Both the position numbers and the translations under genes were made by a program. Under the pieces are notes generated by a model. It was given only the letters and a program-made list of their open reading frames with translations. It was not told where the DNA came from and ran no database searches. Positions 17,093-26,416 of a stretch of 64,000 nt of DNA are shown here, piece after piece (positions within the stretch are counted from its first letter, which is position 1; every line of letters begins with the position of its first letter). Where the stretch lies: contig JADZGD010000118.1 in assembly GCA_020854055.1 (NCBI GenBank), forward strand, positions 182,152 through 246,151. The letters run 5' to 3'. The stretch is from Bryobacterales bacterium. Lineage in GTDB: Bacteria; Acidobacteriota; Terriglobia; Bryobacterales; Bryobacteraceae.

Positions 17093-18583
17093 ATGGTTCC
17101 AATAATTCCCGTGTTGTTGCTGCTGCTGGCCCCACCAGCGCCTGAGATCGGGCCGAATGCCGGCGAGAGCTCGGACCTGGAGCGGGCTCTCAAACAGTTC
17201 CTCAACGTTTATGCGATCGTGGAGGACCAGGCAGCCGATCCGGTCGCCTCCGGTAAGGTCTTTTACGAGGGCGCAATACCGGGGATGTTGCGGCGGCTTG
17301 ATCCTCACAGCGTCTTTTTCGATCCCGGACAGTTCGAGCAATTGAAGCAGATGCAGCGTTCCGAGCGAAAAGGCTTCGGGACGGTCGTTTCCGTGCTTCC
17401 CGGCCGGGTGGTGGTTTTGCAGACCATGCCGGGCTCGCCCTCGGCCAAAGCAGGTATTTCGGCGGGCGACGAAATACTGGCCATCAATGGGCTGCAACTC
17501 AGCCGGCTGGATCCCGAACAACTGGTGGAGTTGCTCACTTACTCCCGGCAGCACGAGGTTCGTTTGGACGTTCGCCGATACGGCAACGCACGGCTGATGC
17601 AGTTCGTGCTGAATCCGGAGGAATTACAATCGCCTAGCGTGGAACGGGCGTTCTACTTGCGCCCTCGGGTGGGTTACCTGCGCGTTTCGAGTTTCGACGA
17701 AGACACCGGCAAGCAGGTCCACGATGCGATCGAGAAACTGGGCGGCGCTCAATTGCGGGGGCTGGTGCTCGATCTGCGGAATAATCCGGGCGGGGTGTTG
17801 ACGGCGGCCATTGAGACGGCATCGCTGTTTCTGAAGCCGGATCAATTGATGCTGAGTGTGAAAGGGCGGGCGGTGAAGGACCAGCAGGTTCGGGTACCGC
17901 CGAATGCCACTCCTTATTCGTTCCCGATGTCGGTATTGATCAATGCCAGGAGCGCCAGCGCGTCCGAGATCGTGGCCGGGGCGCTACAGGATCATGACCG
18001 GGCGGCGATTCTCGGCGAGACCAGTTTCGGAAAGGGATTAGTGCAATCCGTGTTTCCCCTATCCGATGGGACGGGGCTGGCGCTGACCACGGCGTTCTAC
18101 TACACGCCAAGCGGGAGGTCGATCCAGAAGCCGATCGAGGACAGCCAACTGGAGGAGGCCACGGCCACGATCCATGCGCAGCACGGTGAGTACAAGACCG
18201 ACTCGGGGAGAACGGTACTTGGTGGAGGTGGCATTACACCTGATATACCTACCCAGCCGGATCCGATGTCGCGGCTGCGGATCGCCCTGGAAGCCAGCGG
18301 ATCGTTCACAACGTTCGCCACCGGATACACGCAGAGGCACCCTGGATTGCCGCAGAGCTTCGATGTGACACCGGCACTGCTGGACGAATTTCGCGTCTTC
18401 GCGTCAGAGCACAATATCCAGCCGGGAGTAGGCGAGTGGCTACGGGACCGCGACTGGATCCAGGGAAGGTTGAAGACCGAGATCCTCAACCAGGCGGTGG
18501 GAGTGGCCAAAGGGGACGAGGTTGAGGCGCAGTACGATCCGCAGATCCGTCGGGCCGTCGAGGCGCTGGGCCTGACCCCGTAG
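17093..18583 (+). CDS. S41 family C-terminal processing peptidase
   Basis: This 496-residue periplasmic serine protease of the CtpA/Prc type has a signal peptide (about residues 1-18) and an N-terminal helical part with LRRLDPHSVFF. A PDZ domain follows (about 95-165: GFGTVVSVLPGRVVVL, SPSAKAGISAGDEILAING). The S41 core has VGYLRVSSFDE, LRGLVLDLRNNPGG, the serine region ARSASASEIVAGAL and GKGLVQS with the catalytic lysine. The start is ATG at 17093 or the adjacent GTG at 17090; no Shine-Dalgarno is seen. A TACACT at 17073-17078 may be its -10 box. It is divergent from efp. Confidence 0.9.
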   Translation: MVPIIPVLLLLLAPPAPEIGPNAGESSDLERALKQFLNVYAIVEDQAADPVASGKVFYEGAIPGMLRRLDPHSVFFDPGQFEQLKQMQRSERKGFGTVVSVLPGRVVVLQTMPGSPSAKAGISAGDEILAINGLQLSRLDPEQLVELLTYSRQHEVRLDVRRYGNARLMQFVLNPEELQSPSVERAFYLRPRVGYLRVSSFDEDTGKQVHDAIEKLGGAQLRGLVLDLRNNPGGVLTAAIETASLFLKPDQLMLSVKGRAVKDQQVRVPPNATPYSFPMSVLINARSASASEIVAGALQDHDRAAILGETSFGKGLVQSVFPLSDGTGLALTTAFYYTPSGRSIQKPIEDSQLEEATATIHAQHGEYKTDSGRTVLGGGGITPDIPTQPDPMSRLRIALEASGSFTTFATGYTQRHPGLPQSFDVTPALLDEFRVFASEHNIQPGVGEWLRDRDWIQGRLKTEILNQAVGVAKGDEVEAQYDPQIRRAVEALGLTP

Positions 18584-18584
18584 A

Positions 18585-19241
18585 TCAGGCCACCGGCTGC
18601 TTGCTTCGCCGGGCTTTCACAGCGTGGATGACGATCGGCAGGATCGAGATCAGAATCACCAGGACAACAAATTTTTCAAAGTGGCGGCGGACCACCGGGA
18701 TGCTCCCGAAATAGTAGCCGAGGCAGGTCATACTGGTGATCCATCCGATGGCGCCAAAAACATTGAACGAGAAGAAGCGCCAATAGTTCATGCGCGCCAC
18801 TCCGGCGATGAAGGGAGCAAAAGTACGCAAAATGGGTACGAACTGGGCGTAAACGATGGTCTTGCCGCCGTGCTTCTCGTAAAAGGCGCGGGTGCGCGCG
18901 AGGTGATCCTGCTTGAACAGGCGTGAGTCAGGCCGGTTGAAGATGGCCGGGCCCGTGTGCCGCCCGATCTGATAACCGGACGCATTGCCCACAATCGCGG
19001 CCGAGACCAGGATGACGATGACCAGCGGTAGATCCAGAATCCCGGCGCCGGCAACCACTCCCACGGTGAACAGCAGTGAGTCGCCGGGCAGGAAAAACCC
19101 AATCAGTAGTCCGGTCTCCGAAAAGACGATGGCCGCCAACGTCGCATAACCCACCCACCCGCTCAACACGGTGGTGACCAGACGCACAAGCCGGTCAGGA
19201 TCGGTCAGAGACCGCAAAAACTCGATGATCGGATCGAGCAA
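18585..19241 (-). CDS. DedA family membrane protein
   Basis: This 218-residue inner-membrane protein of the DedA/VTT superfamily is likely involved in lipid-carrier flipping or membrane homeostasis. Family motifs are FSETGLLIGFFLPGDSLLF, GNASGYQIGRHTG, FVPILRTFAPFIAGVARM and several hydrophobic helices. The TTG start at 19241 lies 5 nt after the ppiD stop, so the two genes form an operon. It converges on the S41 peptidase gene with 1 nt between stops. Confidence 0.88.
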   Translation of the reverse strand: MLDPIIEFLRSLTDPDRLVRLVTTVLSGWVGYATLAAIVFSETGLLIGFFLPGDSLLFTVGVVAGAGILDLPLVIVILVSAAIVGNASGYQIGRHTGPAIFNRPDSRLFKQDHLARTRAFYEKHGGKTIVYAQFVPILRTFAPFIAGVARMNYWRFFSFNVFGAIGWITSMTCLGYYFGSIPVVRRHFEKFVVLVILISILPIVIHAVKARRSKQPVA

Positions 19242-19246
19242 GCCGT

Positions 19247-21166
19247 TTAGCTCCGGTAAGCAGCGATAATGCGGTCGATGGCGTCCTGGTGGATTTTCAA
19301 CTTGCCTTGCTTGCTGAGCATCTCGAGCACGCCATCGTCAAGAAGATCCTTGCGCATTCTGGCTTTGCGGGTCTTGACGTCGGTGACCAACTCATCACGC
19401 TGGGCAGCCAGCTTGGATGGATCGGGCTCGGTCCGCAGCGCGACCTTGGCAAACATGAAGCGCCCTCCCAGATTGACCGGGCCGAAGGTGGAGCCGACGG
19501 GCTGGGAAAATGCCTGCGGGAACGCTTCGGGTGAGCCAAGGCCTTCAGCAGCGCCAGCGCGGGTAAACTCGTCGGTAGACTTGATTTCAACTCCGGCGAT
19601 CTTGGCGGCGCCAGTCAGTCCTCCGGTTTTGAGCGCAGCCGCGGCTGCCTCAACCTTCTCCATCAGAAGCTGGTTGACCTTCTGGGAAGCAAGAACGTCC
19701 CGTACCTTCGCCTCCACCTCGTTGAGTTCGGCATCGCGCGGCGGACTGATGGCGGTCACCTCGACAACGGCGAGTTCAGTTTCCGAAGGCTGGATGACCG
19801 GACTGACGTCGCCTTTGCCGAGCGTCGAGATGGCATCCTGAGCTTCGCGTGAACTGCCAATCAGGGGCAGCGGTGATCCGGGAGCCCATTGGGTGGCGGC
19901 GGCGTACTCGAGGCCCAGTTTGGCGGCGATCTGTTGTGCCTGGCCGGGATTGGCAACCAACTGGGCGCGAGCCTGATCGGCGAGGCTCTGCATGCGGTCA
20001 AGCACCATTTGCTTTTTCTGCTCCGACGCGATGGTGTCCTTCACCTCCTCGAACGGCTTCACGCGGGCGGTGTCTTTCTCCAGTACCTGGATGATGTGAA
20101 AGCCGTACTCGGTCTGGATCACGTTGCTGATTTCCTTCGGTTTCAGCGAAAAGGCGGCCTGTTCGAAGTTCTTGACGGTCTGGCCGCGGGTGACCCATCC
20201 AAGGTCGCCACCCTTGCTGGCCGAACCGGGATCCTCGGAGTATTTCCTCGCGAGTTCGGCGAAATCGGCGCCGTGCTTGATCTGCTTTAGCAGGTCTTCG
20301 GCCTTGGCCTGGATCTTCGGTATTTCATCCTTCGGCTTGTCCATGGTCTTCAGCAGGATGTGACGGACATGAACGCGGTCGGGCACGCGAAAGTTTTCTT
20401 TCTCCTGGTTGTAGATCCGCCGGAGTTGATCGTCGGTGAGGGTGATGGAAGTCTCCATCGCTTTCTCGTTAGCCACGATGATGGCGGCGTCGCGTTTTTC
20501 CGGAATGCGGAACTCGCCGCGATGGGCCTGGAAGTAGGTGTCGATCTCCTCGGGTGTGACCTTAACCTGATTGCGATACTTGTCGGCGCTGAGGACGATA
20601 TAGTCGAGCTTGACTTTCTGATTCTTGCCGATGAATTCCCGTTCGATTTCCTGGGGAGTGACGATCATGCCTTCCAGCGCGAGGTTCTGGAACTTCACCT
20701 TGATCATGTCACGGCGGACGGCAGCTTCAAACTGCTCAATCGTCATGTTCTGTTGGGCCAGATAGGCGGCATAGACCTGATTGCCCAGGAACTTGCCATT
20801 CTGGTAAAGCTGGGGCAGGAGTGATCGAATCGTGGTCGCCACTTCGGCGTCGGTGACCGCCAGGCCGTGACGCTGGGCTTCATATTCGATGGCACGGTCG
20901 GCGATCATCTCATTGATGAACGGAGGCAGCAGCATTGGGGCGAGATCCGCGGGAATCGAGCGATCCCGCATGGCCATCTGAATTCGGTGCTGCACTTCGC
21001 TCGCCGTGAGCGTCTGGTTTCCGATTTTGGCGACAACACTGTCGCTTGTCCCTGGAGTGCCGTATCCGGGAATGAGGGTGACGACCATCGACAGGGCGAC
21101 CAAAATCAGCAGCGCACCAAGCAGGTAGCGCGTGGTTTTGGCCCGGCTTCGAAACAGATCAAACAT
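19247..21166 (-). CDS. PpiD-like periplasmic peptidyl-prolyl isomerase
   Basis: The 639-residue membrane-anchored chaperone-isomerase has one N-terminal transmembrane helix (about 12-33). A SurA_N-like helical domain follows, then a parvulin domain (about 265-365: RVHVRHILLKT, FAELARKYSEDPGSASKGGDLGWV, EYGFHIIQVLEK). A C-terminal SurA-like half follows. It should assist folding of secreted proteins at the periplasmic face. The ATG at 21166 has AGGAG just upstream. A minus-strand TATAAT at 21206-21211 gives a plausible 34-nt leader. Confidence 0.9.
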   Translation of the reverse strand: MFDLFRSRAKTTRYLLGALLILVALSMVVTLIPGYGTPGTSDSVVAKIGNQTLTASEVQHRIQMAMRDRSIPADLAPMLLPPFINEMIADRAIEYEAQRHGLAVTDAEVATTIRSLLPQLYQNGKFLGNQVYAAYLAQQNMTIEQFEAAVRRDMIKVKFQNLALEGMIVTPQEIEREFIGKNQKVKLDYIVLSADKYRNQVKVTPEEIDTYFQAHRGEFRIPEKRDAAIIVANEKAMETSITLTDDQLRRIYNQEKENFRVPDRVHVRHILLKTMDKPKDEIPKIQAKAEDLLKQIKHGADFAELARKYSEDPGSASKGGDLGWVTRGQTVKNFEQAAFSLKPKEISNVIQTEYGFHIIQVLEKDTARVKPFEEVKDTIASEQKKQMVLDRMQSLADQARAQLVANPGQAQQIAAKLGLEYAAATQWAPGSPLPLIGSSREAQDAISTLGKGDVSPVIQPSETELAVVEVTAISPPRDAELNEVEAKVRDVLASQKVNQLLMEKVEAAAAALKTGGLTGAAKIAGVEIKSTDEFTRAGAAEGLGSPEAFPQAFSQPVGSTFGPVNLGGRFMFAKVALRTEPDPSKLAAQRDELVTDVKTRKARMRKDLLDDGVLEMLSKQGKLKIHQDAIDRIIAAYRS

Positions 21167-21205
21167 TGACAGGGATCTCCTAAAAGTGCCGAATGAGCTG
21201 ATTTG

Positions 21206-21211
21206 ATTATA
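21206..21211 (-). promoter_or_regulatory. -10 box for ppiD-dedA
   Basis: Perfect TATAAT on the minus strand, 39 nt before the ppiD ATG, with a conventional AGGAG in between. No -35 consensus is visible. Confidence 0.45.
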
Positions 21212-21273
21212 TCGCAGCCCCTTGCCGCCCCCGGCTGCCCCGGATCGCCGTATTATGAGTTTTGTTGGAACTT

Positions 21274-23019
21274 ATGCGAACCCTCAACCCACGGATTGCC
21301 ATCGCGGCATTGCTGGCGTTGATGGCGGTGCTACAGATCACCAGCATTCACGGGGAGAGCCAGACGTGGGATGAGGGTATGCACCTGGTTTCCGGTTACA
21401 GCTACCTGGTAACCGGCGATTACAGGCTCAACCGGGAACATCCTCCCCTCCATAAGTACTTGAATGCGCTCCCCCTGCTGTTGTTGCATCCGGAGTTCAA
21501 GCCGGATGCCACGGACTGGCGCGAAGGCAGGGCATTGGAACTTGGACGTGCCTTTCTTTACAAGAACCGTATCCCGGCGGACCGGATGCTGTTTGCGGCC
21601 CGGATGATGACCATCCTGCTGACACTCGCCGCGGGGCTGGTGTTGGCGCTGTGGACCGGATCCAGGTTCGGCCAGTGGGCTGGAGTGCTGGCTTTGGCAT
21701 TTTTTGCGTTCGATCCGACGGTGCTGGCGCACGGGCGCTATATCACCTCCGATCTTGCGGTGACTCTATTCTCATTCGCTGCCTGCCTGGCGTGGGGCGC
21801 CTACCTGGTTAAAGGCGGCAGTCGGCGCCTGTTGTTAGCCGGTCTGGTGTTGGGACTCGCGTTGATCAGCAAATTTTCATCGGTCTTCCTGGCGCCGGTG
21901 TTCTTGTTATTGGCGGCGATCCGGTTCGCGCAACAGGGAAGGTCGTTCGGTTGGCGGCGCTTTGCCGGCTCGCTGGTCGTGGTATGGCTGCTTGCGGCGC
22001 TGGTGGTGATAGCGGCCTATCCGACTGAGGCCGGTATGCTGATTCCCAAGACGCAGCAGCAGTTGGAAGCCAGTGGGCAGCCCCCTCTGGCGATCTTCGT
22101 TTCACCGCAAACGAAAGTGGGAAAAGCGCTTATCTGGCTGGGGCACAAGCTGTGGTTTGGTCCCCACTCCTATCTGTTGGGTTTGAGCATGGTAGCCGAG
22201 CACAACCTCCACGGACACCCTGCCTATCTGATGGGAGAGATTTATCAGACGGGCCACTGGAGCTACTTTCCCATCGCCTTCGCGGTGAAAACGCCGCTCG
22301 GCACGCTGGCGGCGCTGCTGGTAGTGCTGGCGGCGGCGATTGCGGGCACGGCGAAAACGGGCCGGAAACTGCTGGCCGGCTGGAAGGAGCTCGATTTTGC
22401 CTGGGTGATCGTGCTTGTGCCCCCGGCAGTTTACATGGTTATCATCCTCGCCAGCCAGATTAACATTGGCATCCGGCACCTGTTGCCGGTTTACCCATTC
22501 CTGTTCGCGCTCTTGGGAGCCGGGCTGACGCGCATCCGGTGGAAGCGGCGGCAGTTGTTGATCGGCATTCTCGCAGGGGCAACCGCGGTGGAATCGCTTT
22601 CGGTTTATCCGTATTACCTGGCGTTCTTCAACCGGGCGGTCGGCGGTCCGGGCAACGGCGCCCACTACCTAGTCGATTCAAATCTCGATTGGGGCCAGGA
22701 CTTAAAGCGGCTGAAGGCATATCTCGACCGGCACCACTACGACAAAGTCTGCATCCGCTATTTCGGTTCGGCGCCGCCGCGCTACTACGGCATTGATGAA
22801 CAGTACCTGCCGGCTGGTTACGAGTGGCAGGAACGCAGTGAGATGGTCTGCCCGGTGGCAGCCGTCAGCGCCACACCTCTGATGGGCGTCTATGTTCCAT
22901 CGGCCCAACTGGCATGGCTGCGGAACCGGGAGCCGATCGCCAAGGTGGGCTACTCCATTTACATCTATCCGATGACCGGCCGCGACAAGCGACTTCCGGC
23001 GCCAATCCCGTCGCGTTAA
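21274..23019 (+). CDS. GT-C family glycosyltransferase (GT39/ArnT-like)
   Basis: This polytopic membrane protein (581 residues, roughly ten hydrophobic helices) has the GT-C type N-terminal acidic motif QTWDEGMHL and the loop NREHPPLHKYL. These are typical of dolichol/undecaprenyl-phosphate-sugar dependent transferases such as PMT and ArnT. A periplasmic C-terminal region holds DSNLDWGQDLKRLK, seen in many bacterial GT39-like proteins. The sugar acceptor is unknown. The start is ATG at 21274 (GGAA just upstream). TTG codons at 21262 and 21265 are alternatives, since a TATTAT at 21251-21256 lies 8 nt before the latter. It is divergent from ppiD. Confidence 0.82.
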   Translation: MRTLNPRIAIAALLALMAVLQITSIHGESQTWDEGMHLVSGYSYLVTGDYRLNREHPPLHKYLNALPLLLLHPEFKPDATDWREGRALELGRAFLYKNRIPADRMLFAARMMTILLTLAAGLVLALWTGSRFGQWAGVLALAFFAFDPTVLAHGRYITSDLAVTLFSFAACLAWGAYLVKGGSRRLLLAGLVLGLALISKFSSVFLAPVFLLLAAIRFAQQGRSFGWRRFAGSLVVVWLLAALVVIAAYPTEAGMLIPKTQQQLEASGQPPLAIFVSPQTKVGKALIWLGHKLWFGPHSYLLGLSMVAEHNLHGHPAYLMGEIYQTGHWSYFPIAFAVKTPLGTLAALLVVLAAAIAGTAKTGRKLLAGWKELDFAWVIVLVPPAVYMVIILASQINIGIRHLLPVYPFLFALLGAGLTRIRWKRRQLLIGILAGATAVESLSVYPYYLAFFNRAVGGPGNGAHYLVDSNLDWGQDLKRLKAYLDRHHYDKVCIRYFGSAPPRYYGIDEQYLPAGYEWQERSEMVCPVAAVSATPLMGVYVPSAQLAWLRNREPIAKVGYSIYIYPMTGRDKRLPAPIPSR

Positions 23020-23113
23020 GAAAATCTTATTTCATTTTTATTTACTCTTTACGCCTATCGGTTAGCGTGAGGTATTGGACCGGTCTGTAGTGCGTTGGGA
23101 AAGGATGACGAAA

Positions 23114-23428
23114 ATGTCAAGGTTTATTTTGGCAAGCATGTTAACGGCGTGCGCGATAGCGACGGTTTCGGGCGCGGGTGCGGGGAAGGCGGTCTATGAC
23201 CATTCGTGCAAGGGATGTCACGGGCCGGATGGAACCGCCAGCCCAGCGATCGAAAAGATGATGAAAGTCCAGATCAAAAACCTGAAGTCGCCCGCCGTGC
23301 AGGCGATGAGCGATGCGGATCTCAAAAAGATCATCACCGCCGGCAAGGGTAAGATGCACCCGGTGAGAGGACTGTCGGCTACTCAGGTGGATGACGTGGT
23401 GGCCTACATTCGAACTCTGAAGAAATAA
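23114..23428 (+). CDS. Monoheme c-type cytochrome
   Basis: This 104-residue periplasmic cytochrome c has a signal peptide ending near residue 24. The heme site is CKGCH (Cys32, Cys35, His36) and a likely axial Met81 lies in GKMHPV. The ATG at 23114 is chosen because AAAGGA lies 8 nt upstream and it leads straight into the signal peptide. The gene directly precedes the decaheme cytochrome and may pass electrons to or from it. Confidence 0.88.
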   Translation: MSRFILASMLTACAIATVSGAGAGKAVYDHSCKGCHGPDGTASPAIEKMMKVQIKNLKSPAVQAMSDADLKKIITAGKGKMHPVRGLSATQVDDVVAYIRTLKK

Positions 23429-23556
23429 CCAGGGCATCACGGACCGTCTAACGGACGATTCCTATCTTCCTAACTCAGGGCAGCCGGGATCGAGGCGTTT
23501 TCGGATGTACTCCGGACCGGCACCGGGAACCGGTACGGCATGGAAAGAGAGATGAG

Positions 23557-25833
23557 ATGAAGATTTCTGCGTTGGTAGGGCTGGCGGCGGTAGCGGTAAT
23601 GACGTTGTGCGGCTCGGGAGACGAGCGCGGCAGCGCTCACAATCCGGCGGCCTATGCGGATCCGGCCCTGGTCAGTTTTGTCCGCCCCGGGCTGGCAATA
23701 AAGATTACGGGTGGGGCAGTCGCGGCCGACGGAACGATCACGGTGACGTACGCCGTTACCGATCCGAAAGGTCTGCCGCTGGATGTCCAGGGCGTGTCGA
23801 CGCCCGGTACGGTCAGCACAAATTTCGTTGCGGCGTACATTGCAAAAGGAGGGAGCGAGTGGAATTCGTTGGTTGCCCGCCTACAGACAAGCCCGATCAC
23901 GGGCAGTAGCGCGAATCAACCGGCGCCCGATGCGGGCGGAACGGTTGCAGCTTCCGGCAATGCTTACACTTACACGTTCAAGTCGAAGGCTCCGAGCGGC
24001 TTCAACCGATCCCAGACGGTCCGCATCGGCGTGTACGCAGCGCGCGACTTGAGTGAGTTCGACCTGGGCACCAATTACTCCAACAGCCTGTTTACGTTCG
24101 CTCCGGATGGATCCGCCATCACCGACACTCACGACATGATGGCCACGGCCAATTGCAACCGTTGCCACGACCCGCTGTCGGCACACGGCGGCTCACGGCG
24201 CCTGGTGGGGCTATGCGTGATGTGCCATAACCCGGGAGGCAACGGAGTGGACACCATGGACCCGGATACTGGCAACAGTATCGACTTGAAGGTGATGGCC
24301 CACAAGATTCACATGGGATCGAGTCTGCCGAGCGTGAAGGCGGGCAAGCCGTATCAGATTATCGGCTACCAGCAGAGCGTGGAAGACTTTTCTACCGTGG
24401 AATTTCCCGCCGATGCACGCAACTGCCAGATGTGCCACGCCACCGGCGCTTATCCGCGATTTGCAACGGTGGGAACCGCCGGAGCGGCAGCGGGGCTTCC
24501 GCCGGCATCGCTCCACGTTGATTTCAAGGGACACGTGACCGCGGGTTCGGACGACGCCGACACGACGGCCGCGCCCGATTATCCCGGAACCGGAGATCCG
24601 ACGTCAGGACCGGCAGGCACCACGGCGATCGGGTTCAGTAACGCCGCCGATCCGGGCCAAAATGGCGAACCGGCGCCGGTAAACGCCAACTGGTGGCTTA
24701 CCAGGCCGAATTCCGCCGCCTGCGGAGCATGTCATGACGATGTGAACTTTCAGACCGGTCAGAATCACGCGGGCGGGCTTCCGGCATCGGATAGCCAGTG
24801 TGCTCAGTGTCACGTGCCACAGGGTGAACTGCCGCTGGATGCCTCGGTGCTGGGCGCCCATGCGATTCCCGAATGGACGCCGGGGATGATGCCCGGCGTG
24901 AACTTCAAGTTGCTGAGCGTCAGTGGCGCCGCCGGCGGATCGCCTCAGGTGGTTTTCAGCATTGTGGACAATTCCGGCAATCCGATCGACCCCAAGAGCA
25001 TGGATAACTTGAGCCTGGTGCTGGCTGGGCCAACCAGCAACTATGCGATGGTGGTCAGTGAGAACGCAACCGGCGCTACTGCCGCCGGCGGTCCGGGGAC
25101 ATACACCTACACGTTTAGTGCTGTGATACCGGCAAGCGCCACCGGGTCCTATACGGTGGGCATTGAGGGTTACCGCAATTACACGGTGCTGCCGGGCACG
25201 GTGAAAGCGCAGTCCGTTCGGGATGTCGGCTTCAATCAAATTCTGCCGTTCGCCGTGGGTGGCCCGGCGGTGGAGCCGCCGGCGGTCGAAATCGTCCAGC
25301 AAAACTGCAATACGTGCCACTACCGGCTCTCGGCGCATGGAGGGCTCCGCGAGAACGCGCAGTACTGCCTGTTGTGCCATAACCCGAATGCCACCGATTC
25401 CGGCCAGAGGCCGGCGAGCCAGAATCCACCGCAGTCGATCGACTTCCCGGTTCTGATCCACCGGCTGCATACCGGGGGCACGGCTGAAGCAGGCGGGCAA
25501 CTGACGCCGTTCATCGTTTACGGATACCGGGGCAGCATCAACGATTTCAGCGGCACGCGCTATCCGGGAGATCTGAAGGACTGCGGCAAGTGCCACGTTA
25601 ACCGGTCCGACGATCCTCCACTTCCGGCCGGACGAATCGCGGTGAACAACCCCAGGGCCTACCTTAACCCGGCGCCGCCGGTGACGGCTGCATGTACGGC
25701 CTGCCACGTGTCGCTGGACGCATCGGCGCACGCCTCCGCGATGACCAGTCCGGCGCTCGGCGAATCGTGCGGCGTGTGCCACGGCCCGTCTTCGGACTTC
25801 AGTGTGGATAAGTCCCACGCTCGAACTTTATAA
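23557..25833 (+). CDS. OmcA/MtrC family decaheme c-type cytochrome
   Basis: The 758-residue multiheme cytochrome has exactly ten CxxCH motifs in two groups of five. The first group starts at about 24154, 24214, 24423, 24720 and 24799; the second at 25306, 25366, 25582, 25692 and 25768. Each pentaheme block follows a beta-rich domain, the OmcA/MtrC layout for electron transfer at the cell surface. The N-terminal signal (about 1-18) ends at MTLC, a poor lipobox, so lipidation is uncertain. The gene for the usual porin/MtrA partners is not in the window. The start is ATG at 23557 behind AGAGAG. Confidence 0.9.
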   Translation: MKISALVGLAAVAVMTLCGSGDERGSAHNPAAYADPALVSFVRPGLAIKITGGAVAADGTITVTYAVTDPKGLPLDVQGVSTPGTVSTNFVAAYIAKGGSEWNSLVARLQTSPITGSSANQPAPDAGGTVAASGNAYTYTFKSKAPSGFNRSQTVRIGVYAARDLSEFDLGTNYSNSLFTFAPDGSAITDTHDMMATANCNRCHDPLSAHGGSRRLVGLCVMCHNPGGNGVDTMDPDTGNSIDLKVMAHKIHMGSSLPSVKAGKPYQIIGYQQSVEDFSTVEFPADARNCQMCHATGAYPRFATVGTAGAAAGLPPASLHVDFKGHVTAGSDDADTTAAPDYPGTGDPTSGPAGTTAIGFSNAADPGQNGEPAPVNANWWLTRPNSAACGACHDDVNFQTGQNHAGGLPASDSQCAQCHVPQGELPLDASVLGAHAIPEWTPGMMPGVNFKLLSVSGAAGGSPQVVFSIVDNSGNPIDPKSMDNLSLVLAGPTSNYAMVVSENATGATAAGGPGTYTYTFSAVIPASATGSYTVGIEGYRNYTVLPGTVKAQSVRDVGFNQILPFAVGGPAVEPPAVEIVQQNCNTCHYRLSAHGGLRENAQYCLLCHNPNATDSGQRPASQNPPQSIDFPVLIHRLHTGGTAEAGGQLTPFIVYGYRGSINDFSGTRYPGDLKDCGKCHVNRSDDPPLPAGRIAVNNPRAYLNPAPPVTAACTACHVSLDASAHASAMTSPALGESCGVCHGPSSDFSVDKSHARTL

Positions 25834-25870
25834 ACCAGGCGGGCCAGCCGCCATCAGTGGTTGGCCGGCC

Positions 25871-26416
25871 TCAGTTCGTTCCGGCTATGGCGGTGGAAGT
25901 GGTCAGGGTGGCTCCGGCGGCGTGTAGCTGGCTGAGAACCTGGGCTCCCGCCTGCTCATCGATGCTGCGAATGGCATCGGTGACCACTTCCACCCGCTTA
26001 CCCGCCTTGAGCAGGCCGGAAGCGGCACTTCTCACGCAATGTTCGGTCACTACGCCATAGACGACGAAGCGATCGGCCCCTAGCCGCTCAATCTCGGCGA
26101 GAAACGGCGCGGTGGATCCAAATTCGACAGTTTGCTTCTCGAAGACGAACTGAGCAGAGTACTTGTCGATCAGTGTGCCGGCAACCTTGTGCTGCCCGGT
26201 AGTGCCGCGAACGCAGTGTGGCGGCCAGATGGAAAACTCAGGATCGTTTTCCGAATGCGCATCGACCGTTGAGAGGATGGGGATCCTGTGATCGGCGGCG
26301 AAGCGATTCAACCGGGCGATCGTGGGAATCAGGCTTTCGGCTCCGGGGACGTACAGCGCACCGGAAGGAATCATAAAGTCGAGTTGGGTATCAACATCGA
26401 CGAATACGGTCTTCAT
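25871..26416 (-). CDS. pncA: Nicotinamidase (isochorismatase family)
   Basis: This 181-residue amidase converts nicotinamide to nicotinate. The catalytic triad is Asp9 (DVDTQLDF), Lys94 and Cys127 (VTEHCVRSA). Likely metal ligands are Asp52 and His54 (STVDAHSE) and His67 (WPPHCVRG). The ATG at 26416 overlaps the pncB stop (ATGA), giving a coupled NAD-salvage operon with nicotinate phosphoribosyltransferase. The assignment is supported by both motifs and neighbour. Confidence 0.92.
   Translation of the reverse strand: MKTVFVDVDTQLDFMIPSGALYVPGAESLIPTIARLNRFAADHRIPILSTVDAHSENDPEFSIWPPHCVRGTTGQHKVAGTLIDKYSAQFVFEKQTVEFGSTAPFLAEIERLGADRFVVYGVVTEHCVRSAASGLLKAGKRVEVVTDAIRSIDEQAGAQVLSQLHAAGATLTTSTAIAGTN

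Noticed and set aside
24604..25818. 404-codon open frame antisense to the decaheme cytochrome
   Set aside because: The plus strand encodes ten intact heme motifs; the antisense frame has no recognisable feature.
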